The notes under the pieces were generated by a model. That model searched no databases. It worked only from the letters and a program-made list of their open reading frames with translations, and was not told the DNA's origin. Shown in pieces: positions 8,565-17,745 of a DNA stretch of 64,000 nt (its first letter is position 1; each line of letters begins with the position of its first letter). The position numbers and the translations under genes were made by a program. This stretch comes from Marinobacter salsuginis (lineage in GTDB: Bacteria > Pseudomonadota > Gammaproteobacteria > Pseudomonadales > Oleiphilaceae), in contig NZ_BGZH01000001.1 of NCBI RefSeq assembly GCF_009617755.1, positions 1,054,001 through 1,118,000 on the forward strand. The letters are read 5' to 3'.

Positions 8565-10328
8565 TCAATACGCCTTCCGAAAACTACCCCGATAATCAAA
8601 AACCCGCTCCTGCACCTGCCAATAGTGCTTCTGCTTGCGAGCAATCACGAAATCCGGTGCCGGCAACAGAGCCTGACATTCAAGCACCGTATCCGCTGAG
8701 CTGAACACTTTCGGGGCCTGTCCATCGGCAAAACGACGCCCGAATATCCTGTTGAAGACGGTGCGCTGGCCCGATTTGCTGAAATCAAACGATTCGTTGA
8801 GTTCCTCCCCATCCTCGCCGTGATAGGTGATCCTCAACTTGCTGCCGTCAGCGCCCAGCGATATGCCGGCACATCGAATCACCATAGCATCCTTGAGCTT
8901 CAACGCATCCCGGAGCTGGTCGTCCGGGTCGATAATGGCTTTCTGGCAAAGATGGCAGTTGCGCGCTGCAATATCATTCTCGGCGCCGCAGTGCGGGCAC
9001 TCCTTGAAACGAAAGCGGTAATCGCACTGTTGCGGGCGCCCGTTACCGCCGACAGATTCATCTCCTACCAGAGTCTCCAGAAGCCCCTGACACCGGCGGC
9101 CGTAATGCTCGATCACCCGGCCGTCATCGTCGGCCTTACCCCAGAAGATGTTGGCAAACCCGCAGCCCGGGCAGAACACCTGCACCGGCTCGCTGTCGGG
9201 GTTCGGTTTCGGCTCACCCACTTCCGGGTGATGCAGGTTCACATGGTTGCCGGCGTAATCAATCACCAGGCAATCACGCTTGCCTTCGTCCAGACGAAGA
9301 CCACGGCCCACAATCTGCTGGTAAAGACTTGCTGACTGTGTAGGCCTCAGTATGGCTATGAAGTCCACGTGGGGCGCATCAAAGCCCGTGGTCAGCACGG
9401 ACACATTGACCAGATACTTGAGCTCCCGCTGTTTGAAGCGCCGAATCAGCAAGTCCCGGTCCTTCAGATCGGTCGCGCCCGTCACCAATGCGGTTTCGTG
9501 CTCCGGCAGATACCCGGTAATCTCCCGCGCATGCTCCACCGTGGCCGCAAAGATCATAACGCCCTGCCGGTCTGCGGCCAGCTCCATCACCTGCTCTGTA
9601 ATCGCGCGGGTTACTCGCTTGTGCTTGCTCAGCAGCTGGTTCACGTCTTTCTCGGCGTACTCGCCAAAGCGATCCTGCGGCAGTGCCGAGAAATCGTATT
9701 GCGCCACCGCAGCGTTCACGAGTTCAGGTTGGGTGAGATAGCCGCGATTGATCATGTAGCTCAACGGCAGCTCATAAATGCAGTGCTGAAAGGGCTTGTC
9801 ATCCTCACCCCGAACAAAGCCCCGATAGTGGTAGCGATAGATCCAGCCCATCGCCAGGCGATAAGGTGTGGCAGTCAGCCCGAGCACTTTCAGGGAATCA
9901 TTCTGCTCGCGCAAAAGTTCAATGATTCGTTGATACTGACTGGTTTCCTCACCGCTGACCCGATGGCACTCATCAATGATCAAGAGAGAGTATTCATCCC
10001 GAAACTGATCGAGATTCGCCGACACTGACTGCACGCTGGCAAAAGTCACCTGATGGTGGCGTTCCTTCCGCTTCAGACCCGCCGAGAACACGCCGCCCTC
10101 CAGCCCATAACTTTCATATTTGGCGTGATTCTGCTCGACCAGCTCCTTCACATGGGTCAGCACCAGAATCTTCCGTCGGGCGAGACGAGCCAGCTCGGCA
10201 ATCACCAGACTTTTGCCGGCGCCAGTGGGCAGCACGATAACGGCGGACTCATCGGACTTTCTGAAATGATTCAGCGTGGCATCGACCGCGTCCTGCTGGT
10301 ATGGGCGTAATTTGAAAGGAGCATTCAT
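8565..10328 (-). CDS. radD: DEAD/DEAH-type helicase RadD (YejH)
   Basis: 587 residues. Superfamily 2 motifs: Walker A LPTGAGKS near 33-40, DECH near 117-120, GLTATPYRL near 149-157, and the helicase C half with [19 protein letters not shown]. The C-terminal third carries zinc-finger Cys pairs (CPGCGF and CPHCGAEN ... CHLC), as in RadD. The family helps process recombination intermediates and repair double-strand breaks with RecA. A single gene, converging with the gene at 8101 through the shared terminator. Confidence 0.88.
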   Translation of the reverse strand: MNAPFKLRPYQQDAVDATLNHFRKSDESAVIVLPTGAGKSLVIAELARLARRKILVLTHVKELVEQNHAKYESYGLEGGVFSAGLKRKERHHQVTFASVQSVSANLDQFRDEYSLLIIDECHRVSGEETSQYQRIIELLREQNDSLKVLGLTATPYRLAMGWIYRYHYRGFVRGEDDKPFQHCIYELPLSYMINRGYLTQPELVNAAVAQYDFSALPQDRFGEYAEKDVNQLLSKHKRVTRAITEQVMELAADRQGVMIFAATVEHAREITGYLPEHETALVTGATDLKDRDLLIRRFKQRELKYLVNVSVLTTGFDAPHVDFIAILRPTQSASLYQQIVGRGLRLDEGKRDCLVIDYAGNHVNLHHPEVGEPKPNPDSEPVQVFCPGCGFANIFWGKADDDGRVIEHYGRRCQGLLETLVGDESVGGNGRPQQCDYRFRFKECPHCGAENDIAARNCHLCQKAIIDPDDQLRDALKLKDAMVIRCAGISLGADGSKLRITYHGEDGEELNESFDFSKSGQRTVFNRIFGRRFADGQAPKVFSSADTVLECQALLPAPDFVIARKQKHYWQVQERVFDYRGSFRKAY

Positions 10329-10448
10329 GTTGCAGTATCTGGCCGTCTTCTAAACGAAAATTTGGCCATACTAGCAGATGCCATTACCTTTACTCTTGGG
10401 CCGAGACGAGATCCGTCCCGTTTTCCTGAATGGCCAACTTGGACCGCC

Positions 10449-13109
10449 ATGAACGACGCAGCGCCAGAGCTACCCATCACGCCCAATCCTGCTGAGAGCG
10501 GGCTTTCCAGCCAGCAGGCCAGTGCACGGCTGGAGGAGTTCGGTTACAACCGGCTGCCTGCCCCTCCAATGCCAGGTGTTCTGGAGTTGTTTGTCAGGCA
10601 GTTCCTCAGCCCTTTCATTTACATCCTCCTGATCGCTTCCGGGGTTTCATTTGCCCTCGGCCAGACCCCGAGCGGGGTTTTTATTCTGATTGTTCTGCTG
10701 ATAAACGCGATCATCGGCACCGTGCAGGAGTTTTCGGCTCAGAAGGCGGCGGCTGCGCTGAAGCAAATGATAAAAGGGACAGCCCACGTGCTTCGGGACA
10801 GCCAGATTGTCACCGTTGACGTCGAGGAGATCGTTCCGGGCGATATTGTTTTGCTTTCCTCGGGCGACAAGGTACCCGCTGATCTTCAGTTACTCAGCGC
10901 CAGCAGCCTGGCAGTGGATGAGTCCATGTTGACGGGGGAATCCCTGGCGGTTGCCAAGAATGTCGATACCACAAGCGATGACAGTACCCCGCTGACTGAC
11001 CGCGCTGACCAGTGCTTTGCCGGCAGCATCATCACCCATGGGCGCGGGCGCGGCCGGGTGATCGCTACCGCCTCGGCGACCCAGCTTGGCAAGATTGCCC
11101 AGGGCGTTACCGGCAAAACCTCGGCCGAGCCGCCGCTGATGATCCGGATCCGCAAATTCACCTATCAGGTCGCCTTCGGCATTCTGGCGGCTATTGCCGC
11201 CCTGGCAGGCCTGATGATCCTGGATGGCGGTTATTCCATCGAGGAGATGATCCTCATGACCATCGGCCTGGCGGTTTCGGTGATCCCCGAGGGCCTGCCT
11301 GCCGCACTCACCGTTGCCCTGGCCATTGGCATGTCCCGAATGGCAAAACGCAATGTCATCATTCGCAAGCTTGTCGCCGTGGAGGCCCTCGGATCCTGCA
11401 CTCTCATCTGCTCCGACAAGACCGGCACACTGACCGTTAACGAGCTCACCATTCGCAGGGTTATGCTGCCTGATGGACGACAGTTCGAGGTTACTGGCGA
11501 GGGCGTGGCACCGGGAGGGGAAATCACTGGGCATTCCGGCACCGACATGGATGCGACAGGCCAGGAAACACTCAGGGAACTCTGTGTCGCTGGCGTCCTC
11601 GCCAATGAAAGCCACCTGGACTACAGCGGCGGCGAGTGGGTTTCCCAGGGAGATATCGTCGACATCGCCTTTCTGGTGATGGCCAAGAAACTGGGTATGT
11701 CCATCACGGACCTGCGAACCCGGCAGGAACAGGTGGCCCTGATCCCCTATGAGTCGGAAAAGGCCTACAGCGGCGTGGTCAACCGGGTTGGCGATCAAAC
11801 CGTCATTTACGCCAAAGGCAGCCCTGAGAAGATGCTGGCCATGTGCGACCGGATGACCACGGCGGACGGCTCCATAGCCATCGACAAGCCGGCCCTCGAG
11901 CGTCAATTCACCGAACTCGCCTCCCGGGGCTACAGGATTATTGCCCTTGCGAAGAGAACCGCCGCACACGGCGACCATGAAATGGCCGGAATGGTCTTTC
12001 TCGGCATGGTTGCCATGATCGACCCGCTACGCCATGAAGCCTTCGACGCCATCGAAAAGTGTCGTACCGGCGGTATTGAGGTCGCCATGGTCACCGGAGA
12101 CCACCCTGCGACCGCGAAATCAATCGCCCAGGAACTGGGCCTGTGTGACGCAGACGCAACCGTCGTAACAGGTCCGATGCTGGATGAAGCCAGCGCTCGA
12201 GGCCAGGAGGCCGTCGATCAGCTCATTCGCCCCGCCCGGGTATTCGCCCGCATAGAACCCACCCGAAAAGCCCAGATCGTGGACAGCTTTATGCGGGATG
12301 GCCATTTTGTGGCGGTTACCGGGGATGGTGTAAACGATGCACCAGCCATGCGGCAGGCCCATGCCGGAATCGCCATGGGTAAGCGAGGCACCGATGTGGC
12401 CAAGGAAACGGCCGACCTGATCGTCACCGACGATAATTTTTCATCGATTGTCGCCGGAATCGAGCAGGGCCGGGTGGTATACAACAACATCCGCAAGGTC
12501 ATCGGGCTTTTGGTGGCTACCGGTTTCTCCGCAATCCTGCTCTTTTTCCTCTGTGTCATGGCCGGTCTGCCAATGCCGATGATCGCGGTACAGCTCCTGT
12601 GGCTGAATCTGGTTGCCAACGGGTTCCAGGACGTGGCCCTCGCCTTCGAGCCGAAGGAAGGCGGCGAACTGTCCGTGAAACCGCGCTCTCCCCACGAGCC
12701 CGTGTTCGATAAACACATTATTGAGCACGTTCTGGTGGTGGGCTCATGGATGGGCCTTGTTGCCTTCCTCAATTTCCAGTGGACGCTCGACCAGGGCCAC
12801 ACCATTGAGGAAGCCCGCAACCTCACGCTGATGCTGATGGTGCTGTTCGGCAACATTCACGCGCTCAGCAGCCGCTCGGAATTCCGCTCGCTGTTCCGCA
12901 TTCCTCTGTTCCGCAACCCGTTCCTGATGCTGGCGGTTCCCCTGGCCCAACTGGCGCACATTGGTGCCATGTATGTGCCGGGGCTCTCCGATGTCCTGCA
13001 GATTCAACCCATATCCCTAGCGGAATGGCTGCAGTTGCTCGCACTTGCCATGAGTCTTGTCATTGTCGAGGAACTGCACAAGGTATTGATCAGGACGCGG
13101 CGACAGTGA
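10449..13109 (+). CDS. P-type cation-transporting ATPase (type II, Ca2+/cation-pump-like)
   Basis: About 886 residues from ATG 10449; the frame extends upstream to a TTG at 10362, but the conserved N-terminus (LSSQQASARLEEFGYNRLP) begins just after this ATG. P-type landmarks: PGDIV, TGES, PEGLPAAL in helix 4, phosphorylation motif DKTGTLT (Asp near 323), MVTGDHPATA and TGDGVNDAPA. The helix 6 motif is LWLNLVANGFQD, in which the calcium-ligand Asp of SERCA (NLVTDG) is Asn, so calcium should not be assumed. It is an inner-membrane pump; the ion is unresolved. Confidence 0.88.
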   Translation: MNDAAPELPITPNPAESGLSSQQASARLEEFGYNRLPAPPMPGVLELFVRQFLSPFIYILLIASGVSFALGQTPSGVFILIVLLINAIIGTVQEFSAQKAAAALKQMIKGTAHVLRDSQIVTVDVEEIVPGDIVLLSSGDKVPADLQLLSASSLAVDESMLTGESLAVAKNVDTTSDDSTPLTDRADQCFAGSIITHGRGRGRVIATASATQLGKIAQGVTGKTSAEPPLMIRIRKFTYQVAFGILAAIAALAGLMILDGGYSIEEMILMTIGLAVSVIPEGLPAALTVALAIGMSRMAKRNVIIRKLVAVEALGSCTLICSDKTGTLTVNELTIRRVMLPDGRQFEVTGEGVAPGGEITGHSGTDMDATGQETLRELCVAGVLANESHLDYSGGEWVSQGDIVDIAFLVMAKKLGMSITDLRTRQEQVALIPYESEKAYSGVVNRVGDQTVIYAKGSPEKMLAMCDRMTTADGSIAIDKPALERQFTELASRGYRIIALAKRTAAHGDHEMAGMVFLGMVAMIDPLRHEAFDAIEKCRTGGIEVAMVTGDHPATAKSIAQELGLCDADATVVTGPMLDEASARGQEAVDQLIRPARVFARIEPTRKAQIVDSFMRDGHFVAVTGDGVNDAPAMRQAHAGIAMGKRGTDVAKETADLIVTDDNFSSIVAGIEQGRVVYNNIRKVIGLLVATGFSAILLFFLCVMAGLPMPMIAVQLLWLNLVANGFQDVALAFEPKEGGELSVKPRSPHEPVFDKHIIEHVLVVGSWMGLVAFLNFQWTLDQGHTIEEARNLTLMLMVLFGNIHALSSRSEFRSLFRIPLFRNPFLMLAVPLAQLAHIGAMYVPGLSDVLQIQPISLAEWLQLLALAMSLVIVEELHKVLIRTRRQ

Positions 13110-13165
13110 ATCTGTGGTGAGATCCCGATAAGCTTGGAACAGGTTTTCTTCAGGACACTGAACAC

Positions 13166-14176
13166 ATGATCGATTTTCGCAGCGACACGGTCACCCGCCC
13201 TACCCCTGAAATGCGCGAGGCCATGGCCAGCGCAGAGGTGGGCGACGACGTTTATGGCGACGACCCCACCGTGAACAGCCTTCAGGCCTACGCCGCCGAA
13301 CGGCTGGGCTTCGAGTCGGCCCTGTTTACCGCCACCGGCACCCAGGCCAACCTGCTGGCCATCATGAGCCACTGTGGCCGGGGCGACGAGTACCTCTGTG
13401 GTCAGTCGGCTCACAACTACCGCTACGAAGGCGGTGGCGCTGCTGTGCTGGGCAGCGTGCAACCACAGCCGATCGAGAACGAGCCGGATGGCAGCATCGA
13501 CCTTGGCAAAGCCAAAGCCGCCATCAAGCCCGACGATTTCCATTTTGCCCCTACCCGCCTGCTCTCGCTGGAAAACACCATCGGTGGCAAAGTGTTGTCG
13601 TTGGACTATCAGCGCGCGGCCCGCGCCTTTTGCGACGAACACGGCTTGCTGCTGCACCTTGATGGCGCCCGGGTGTTCAACGCAGCCGTGAAATCCAACT
13701 GCGACGTTACCGACATCACCAGGCACTACGATTCGGTGAGCGTTTGCCTTTCAAAAGGACTGGGTGCACCTGTTGGTTCGCTGCTACTGGGTTCGAAAGC
13801 TTTTATCGAGCGGGCAACACGGCTGCGTAAAATGGTGGGTGGCGGCATGCGCCAAGCCGGCATACTGGCAGCGGCCGGGCGCATCGCCCTGGAGAAAGGG
13901 CCGCTTCGGCTGATTGAAGATCACGAGAACGCCGAGTACCTGAGCGCCGGCCTGGCCGACATCCCGCAGCTGGAGATAAACCCCGCCAGCACCCAGACCA
14001 ACATCGTCTATGCCCGCTGCACGTCCGGCAGAGCCGCGCGGCTGCGAGACTACCTGGCTGACCAGGGTATCCTGATCACGGCGGGAGACCCCATTCGCTT
14101 CGTGACGCACCTCGACGTCAACCGCCAGGATGTTGACCGGTTGTTGGACGCTATTCGCCGGTTCTACCAGGGTTGA
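13166..14176 (+). CDS. ltaE: Low-specificity L-threonine aldolase
   Basis: 336 residues, fold-type I PLP enzyme. It starts with the family signature MIDFRSDTVTRPTPEMREAM; the PLP-stacking His is near 83, LHLDGARVFNAA near 163-174, and the Schiff-base Lys is K197 in SVCLSKGLGAPVGS. It cleaves L-threonine and L-allo-threonine to glycine and acetaldehyde (reversible) in the cytoplasm. The deoxyribosyltransferase gene starts 10 bp after its stop, so the two are probably co-transcribed. Confidence 0.9.
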   Translation: MIDFRSDTVTRPTPEMREAMASAEVGDDVYGDDPTVNSLQAYAAERLGFESALFTATGTQANLLAIMSHCGRGDEYLCGQSAHNYRYEGGGAAVLGSVQPQPIENEPDGSIDLGKAKAAIKPDDFHFAPTRLLSLENTIGGKVLSLDYQRAARAFCDEHGLLLHLDGARVFNAAVKSNCDVTDITRHYDSVSVCLSKGLGAPVGSLLLGSKAFIERATRLRKMVGGGMRQAGILAAAGRIALEKGPLRLIEDHENAEYLSAGLADIPQLEINPASTQTNIVYARCTSGRAARLRDYLADQGILITAGDPIRFVTHLDVNRQDVDRLLDAIRRFYQG

Positions 14177-14186
14177 AGGGGGCTCC

Positions 14187-14750
14187 ATGGCAACACCAAA
14201 ACGCATCTACCTCGCCGGACCGGAGGTCTTCTTCCCCGCCGAAGAACACCAGGCCATCGTGGCCGAGAAAAAACGCCTGCTGCTGGAATACGGTTTGGAG
14301 GGCGTAGACCCGCTGGACGCCGAACTGGCCGGCTCCGACAGCGAGGCGAAATTCAGGCTTGGCCATCGGATCTACCGGGCCAACCGCGAACTGATGGACA
14401 GCTGCGATGCCATCATCGCCAACCTCACCCCGTTCCGTGGCATCAGTGCCGACCCCGGTACGGTCTTCGAAGTCGGCTATATGATCGGACAGGGCAAGCC
14501 CGCCTTCGGGTTTACCCTGGATAACCGGTACTACCGGGAACGAGCAGGCGGCACCGACCTGGACGGTCTGGGCCTCAGCATCGAAGACTTCGAGATGAGC
14601 GACAACCTGATGATCGAGGGCGGCATCTACGGGTCCGGTGGCCAGCTCTTCGTGGCAGACCAGACAGGAGAGCATCACTTTTTTTCTGCGGAACTGTTCC
14701 GTCGATGTGTGCAGTCGCTGGCTGCAGAAGCGATGGGTGAAAACGGGTAG
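14187..14750 (+). CDS. Nucleoside 2-deoxyribosyltransferase family protein
   Basis: 187 residues from ATG 14187, preceded by gaaggggg; the frame extends to 14130 but that part overlaps ltaE. Family features: RIYLAGPEVFFP at the start, the CDAIIANLTPFRG segment, then SADPGTVFEVGYMIGQGKP, which holds the Asp and catalytic Glu region. Such enzymes exchange or hydrolyse deoxyribose on bases in nucleotide salvage; related members hydrolyse dNMPs (RCL-like), so the exact reaction is open. Confidence 0.85.
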   Translation: MATPKRIYLAGPEVFFPAEEHQAIVAEKKRLLLEYGLEGVDPLDAELAGSDSEAKFRLGHRIYRANRELMDSCDAIIANLTPFRGISADPGTVFEVGYMIGQGKPAFGFTLDNRYYRERAGGTDLDGLGLSIEDFEMSDNLMIEGGIYGSGGQLFVADQTGEHHFFSAELFRRCVQSLAAEAMGENG

Positions 14751-14830
14751 GGTCACCAAGGGCGCCCTACCTCTCTACTCAGGATATACCGCTTGCCTTG
14801 CCGATGAGCATTTTCACCACCAGCTCTTTT

Positions 14831-16927
14831 TTAACAGGGTTCCGAGGGGCTACAGAGTTCAACACGGAAGAGTCCATTCTTGCCGTCTGGCCCAACGAAG
14901 CTGCCGTCTGGTTGTAAACCGAAAATACCGTCTGCATCAAACCGCAACGAAACAATCATCTCGGCGGCCGAGGCCATTTTGAAATCCAGGATTTCGGTGA
15001 CTACTCCATAATCGACGCCATCGATCGCGAACTGCTGCCCTTCCCGGGCGATAACACGAGTATAGCCATTGGGGCTGGATGCCAGGAGCAGGCTTTTGCG
15101 ATTGTTGATATCTGCCTCATCGCTGGCCTGGAATGCCGCCCAGGATTGCCGGCTGAACGCCAGCCTCGGCGCTGAATCCAGGCTGCCGGGATCAAGCTCT
15201 ATGCCGGATGCATCGGGCATACCCCGAACCGGATCCCCTTCCTGAAAATAGAGTGTTGTGGTAGCGCTGGTGCCATCGTTAGTCCAGACCAGCAGAGCGT
15301 CCTCCTGATCCAGGGTGCCGGAGTTGACCAGGAAGGCCATCGAATCGTCGGCACCCACATCGAACGATTCAGCGCCACCAATGAAACCTGTTACCTCAAA
15401 TAACGAGCCATCATCCATAAGGAGCGTCTGCTCGCTACGGCTCACCCGGGTGAAGTCACTGCCGTCCAGGGAGTCAGTGTAGATGCCCCGGTTAGCCGGC
15501 CCGGAAACGCCTCTGAGGGCATAGTAAAACACCTCTCCGTTGTCAGTCAGAAGAGGCCTCGCGGAGTTCAGGTTGTAAATGAAGTCACGGGCGGAGCCGC
15601 CGGCCTCCCGCACGACTTCCCGATAGCTACCATCGGCATTGCGAACGTAAATGCCGGTATCCTCTGAGGTGGGCAACGCGCTGCCATCGGCGTTCTGAAG
15701 CGCCACACCAAACACCAGTTGCTCGGCCTGGTTGCTGTCAAAATCCAGAAAGCCAAAGCTCTTAGGCTCCAGGTTACCCGGCAGCAACGTCTCGCCAGCC
15801 TTGAGAGACTGGGCCTTCTGTCCCAGGCCGGTGATCGTCCACAGAGCGCCGCCCGCGGGATACGTCGAGTCATCCGAAACCTGGAAAGCATCCGTGTTCG
15901 GACCCGGCTCGAAGGTAATCGCTCCGTTACCATCCGAACTGATCGAGGAGAATACCCGGTTGCCCTGGACGTTTTCAGTGAAATAAATATCTCCCGCATC
16001 CAGTGTCGGGAAATCGGTGCCATTGCGAGCAGGATCCCCTTCCCGCGCGATTACAGACGTTGTACCAGCAGTACTGCGTAACAACACCTCGTTGTTCAGA
16101 CCGTCGACCTCATCCGTCACCGAGCCAGATTGCTGGTTCAGAATACCGCCAAAGGTGATTTGTCCGGCATCATCAATAAGTACGTTGAAAAAACCGCTGT
16201 AGGTGGCATCGCTCGCGGGGAGCGTGGTGTCATCGGCCTGAATGAGGCTCAGGCCAGCGACCGGGCTGTCGCTGAAAATACCGTCCCGCAACGTGCCACT
16301 GCTGTCGGTTTGATCGGTCGCACCGAGAATTGCAACAGTACCTGACTGATTAACATCAAACCTCAGCCGGGTGCCCACCTCACCGCTGAACACTGCGCCA
16401 CTGCCTATACCGGGCGCCGGATCGCCACTCACTACGATGGGGGTAATCCCGCTGTCGAGGCTATCGACCGTCACTTCACTTGAATCAGTGCAGCCTTCAC
16501 TATTACAGGCAGCAACGACATAGCGGGCTCCGTTGCGCTCAGTCAGGCTGATGTTGTTTACGTACTCATTGGCAGTCAGGTCCGAGCCTATCTGGGTGAA
16601 ACCACTCAGGCCATCCGGATCTTCAAACATCTGGTAGTAGTCCGCTCCGGCTACTGCCGGCCAGGTAAAGGTCAGCGTCCAGTCATCGTAGGCGGCCGTG
16701 ACCACCGGCGCAGCGGGTGCCCCAGAGGTCGGATCATCGCCTTCATCTCCGCCAGTGTCACCTGTACCCCCGCTGTCAGCTACATCACCGCCATCGACTT
16801 CATCGGTGGAATCGTCGCCCACGAGATTATCGTCGGTTTCGTCGCTGCTACGCAGGCAGCCCGCCAGGGCCAAACTCACGATTGCGACGGCTAACACTCT
16901 GAGAAATAAAAGATTAAACATTTTCAT
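14831..16927 (-). CDS. Large repeat-containing lipoprotein, unknown function
   Basis: 698 residues from ATG 16927, chosen because aaggag lies 8 bases upstream; a GTG three codons earlier is less likely. Lipoprotein signal with lipobox ALAGC, then an Asp/Gly/Ser-rich linker, a short fibronectin-like domain (VVTAAYDDWTLTFTWPAV), then a long region with recurring segments of the form (R)EGDPxxG (GDPAPGIGSGAVF, REGDPARNGTDFP, QEGDPVRGMPDASG, REGQQFAIDG). These recall the NxxGxxAF-type tandem repeats of surface proteins. Probably outer-membrane anchored. It lies divergent from a LuxR-type response regulator. Confidence 0.7.
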   Translation of the reverse strand: MKMFNLLFLRVLAVAIVSLALAGCLRSSDETDDNLVGDDSTDEVDGGDVADSGGTGDTGGDEGDDPTSGAPAAPVVTAAYDDWTLTFTWPAVAGADYYQMFEDPDGLSGFTQIGSDLTANEYVNNISLTERNGARYVVAACNSEGCTDSSEVTVDSLDSGITPIVVSGDPAPGIGSGAVFSGEVGTRLRFDVNQSGTVAILGATDQTDSSGTLRDGIFSDSPVAGLSLIQADDTTLPASDATYSGFFNVLIDDAGQITFGGILNQQSGSVTDEVDGLNNEVLLRSTAGTTSVIAREGDPARNGTDFPTLDAGDIYFTENVQGNRVFSSISSDGNGAITFEPGPNTDAFQVSDDSTYPAGGALWTITGLGQKAQSLKAGETLLPGNLEPKSFGFLDFDSNQAEQLVFGVALQNADGSALPTSEDTGIYVRNADGSYREVVREAGGSARDFIYNLNSARPLLTDNGEVFYYALRGVSGPANRGIYTDSLDGSDFTRVSRSEQTLLMDDGSLFEVTGFIGGAESFDVGADDSMAFLVNSGTLDQEDALLVWTNDGTSATTTLYFQEGDPVRGMPDASGIELDPGSLDSAPRLAFSRQSWAAFQASDEADINNRKSLLLASSPNGYTRVIAREGQQFAIDGVDYGVVTEILDFKMASAAEMIVSLRFDADGIFGLQPDGSFVGPDGKNGLFRVELCSPSEPC

Positions 16928-17015
16928 CAGACTCACTCCTTGTTAATAGAGCCATTCCATTCGCCTTCTGACACTACGCTATCGAACATCAATCAGCGGC
17001 AGCAGACCGCACCTG

Positions 17016-17044
17016 AGGGGATCAAAGTAGGCTTTGACTCCCCC
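17016..17044. promoter_or_regulatory. Inverted repeat in the divergent promoter region (operator candidate)
   Basis: GGGG-A-TCAAAG (17017-17027), loop TAGG, CTTTGA-CT-CCCC (17032-17043), overlapped by a second small palindrome CCCCC-ATTCGA-GGGGG (17040-17055). It lies between the lipoprotein gene and the response regulator gene, so it may be a binding site for one or both. No poly-T tail follows, which argues against a terminator. Confidence 0.4.
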
Positions 17045-17097
17045 ATTCGAGGGGGCTATCTTGAAAAGGCGGCAACCCAGGGCGTCAGGACGAGCAA

Positions 17098-17745
17098 ATG
17101 AAGTTGGGGTTTATTCTGGAAGACCACGCAGGCGCTCAGGAATGGCTGCGCGACGTACTCAAGGAAGTGTTTCCGGGCATTTCGGTGACTTCTGCCAACC
17201 GACTTGCCGAGGCCAGGGACAAGCTTTCCCACCTCCAACAGGCAGACCTAGCACCAGACATTGCTCTGATTGATTTGAGCCTGCCAGACGGGAGCGGCAT
17301 CGACTTTATCCGCGATCTGCGCGAGTCGGTGCCAGACTGCCTCTGTATTGTAATCACCATCCACGACGACGACCGCCATGTGTTCCCGGCCTTGCGAGCC
17401 GGAGCCAGGGGCTACCTGCTGAAACAGCAATCCCAGGCGGAACTGGCACGCAAGCTGGCAGGCATCATTGACGACGAGCCACCACTGTCGCCATCGGTCG
17501 CGCGTAGGGTTCTGGCAACCTTCGCGCCGCCGGACACCACGTCACAGCCGGACCTGACCACACGGGAACAGGAAGTGCTTGAACTGATTGCCCGAGGCTT
17601 CACTCTGGCACAGGTTGGCCAGGCCCTGGGAATTACCCGCCACACAACCGCCGGTTACGTAAAAACCGTGTATCGGAAGCTGGAAGTATCTTCCCGGGCG
17701 GAAGCCACCCGGGAAGCAATGCGTATGGGCATGATCGACAGCTAG
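17098..17745 (+). CDS. NarL/LuxR-type response regulator
   Basis: 215 residues. Receiver domain 1-120 with acidic pair E8/D9, phospho-acceptor D59 in ALIDLSLPDGSG, and K109. The C-terminal LuxR helix-turn-helix starts near 152 (LTTREQEVLELIARGFTLAQVGQALGI, shown in two parts: LTTREQEVLELIARG and FTLAQVGQALGI). It faces the histidine kinase gene tail to tail with a four-base overlap of stop regions, and the kinase is of the HisKA_3/NarX-type class that normally partners LuxR-type regulators, so they form a pair. Confidence 0.88.
   Translation: MKLGFILEDHAGAQEWLRDVLKEVFPGISVTSANRLAEARDKLSHLQQADLAPDIALIDLSLPDGSGIDFIRDLRESVPDCLCIVITIHDDDRHVFPALRAGARGYLLKQQSQAELARKLAGIIDDEPPLSPSVARRVLATFAPPDTTSQPDLTTREQEVLELIARGFTLAQVGQALGITRHTTAGYVKTVYRKLEVSSRAEATREAMRMGMIDS

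Noticed and set aside
10890..11978. 362-codon frame on the minus strand inside the P-type ATPase gene
   Set aside because: Antisense of a well supported gene; no start signal.
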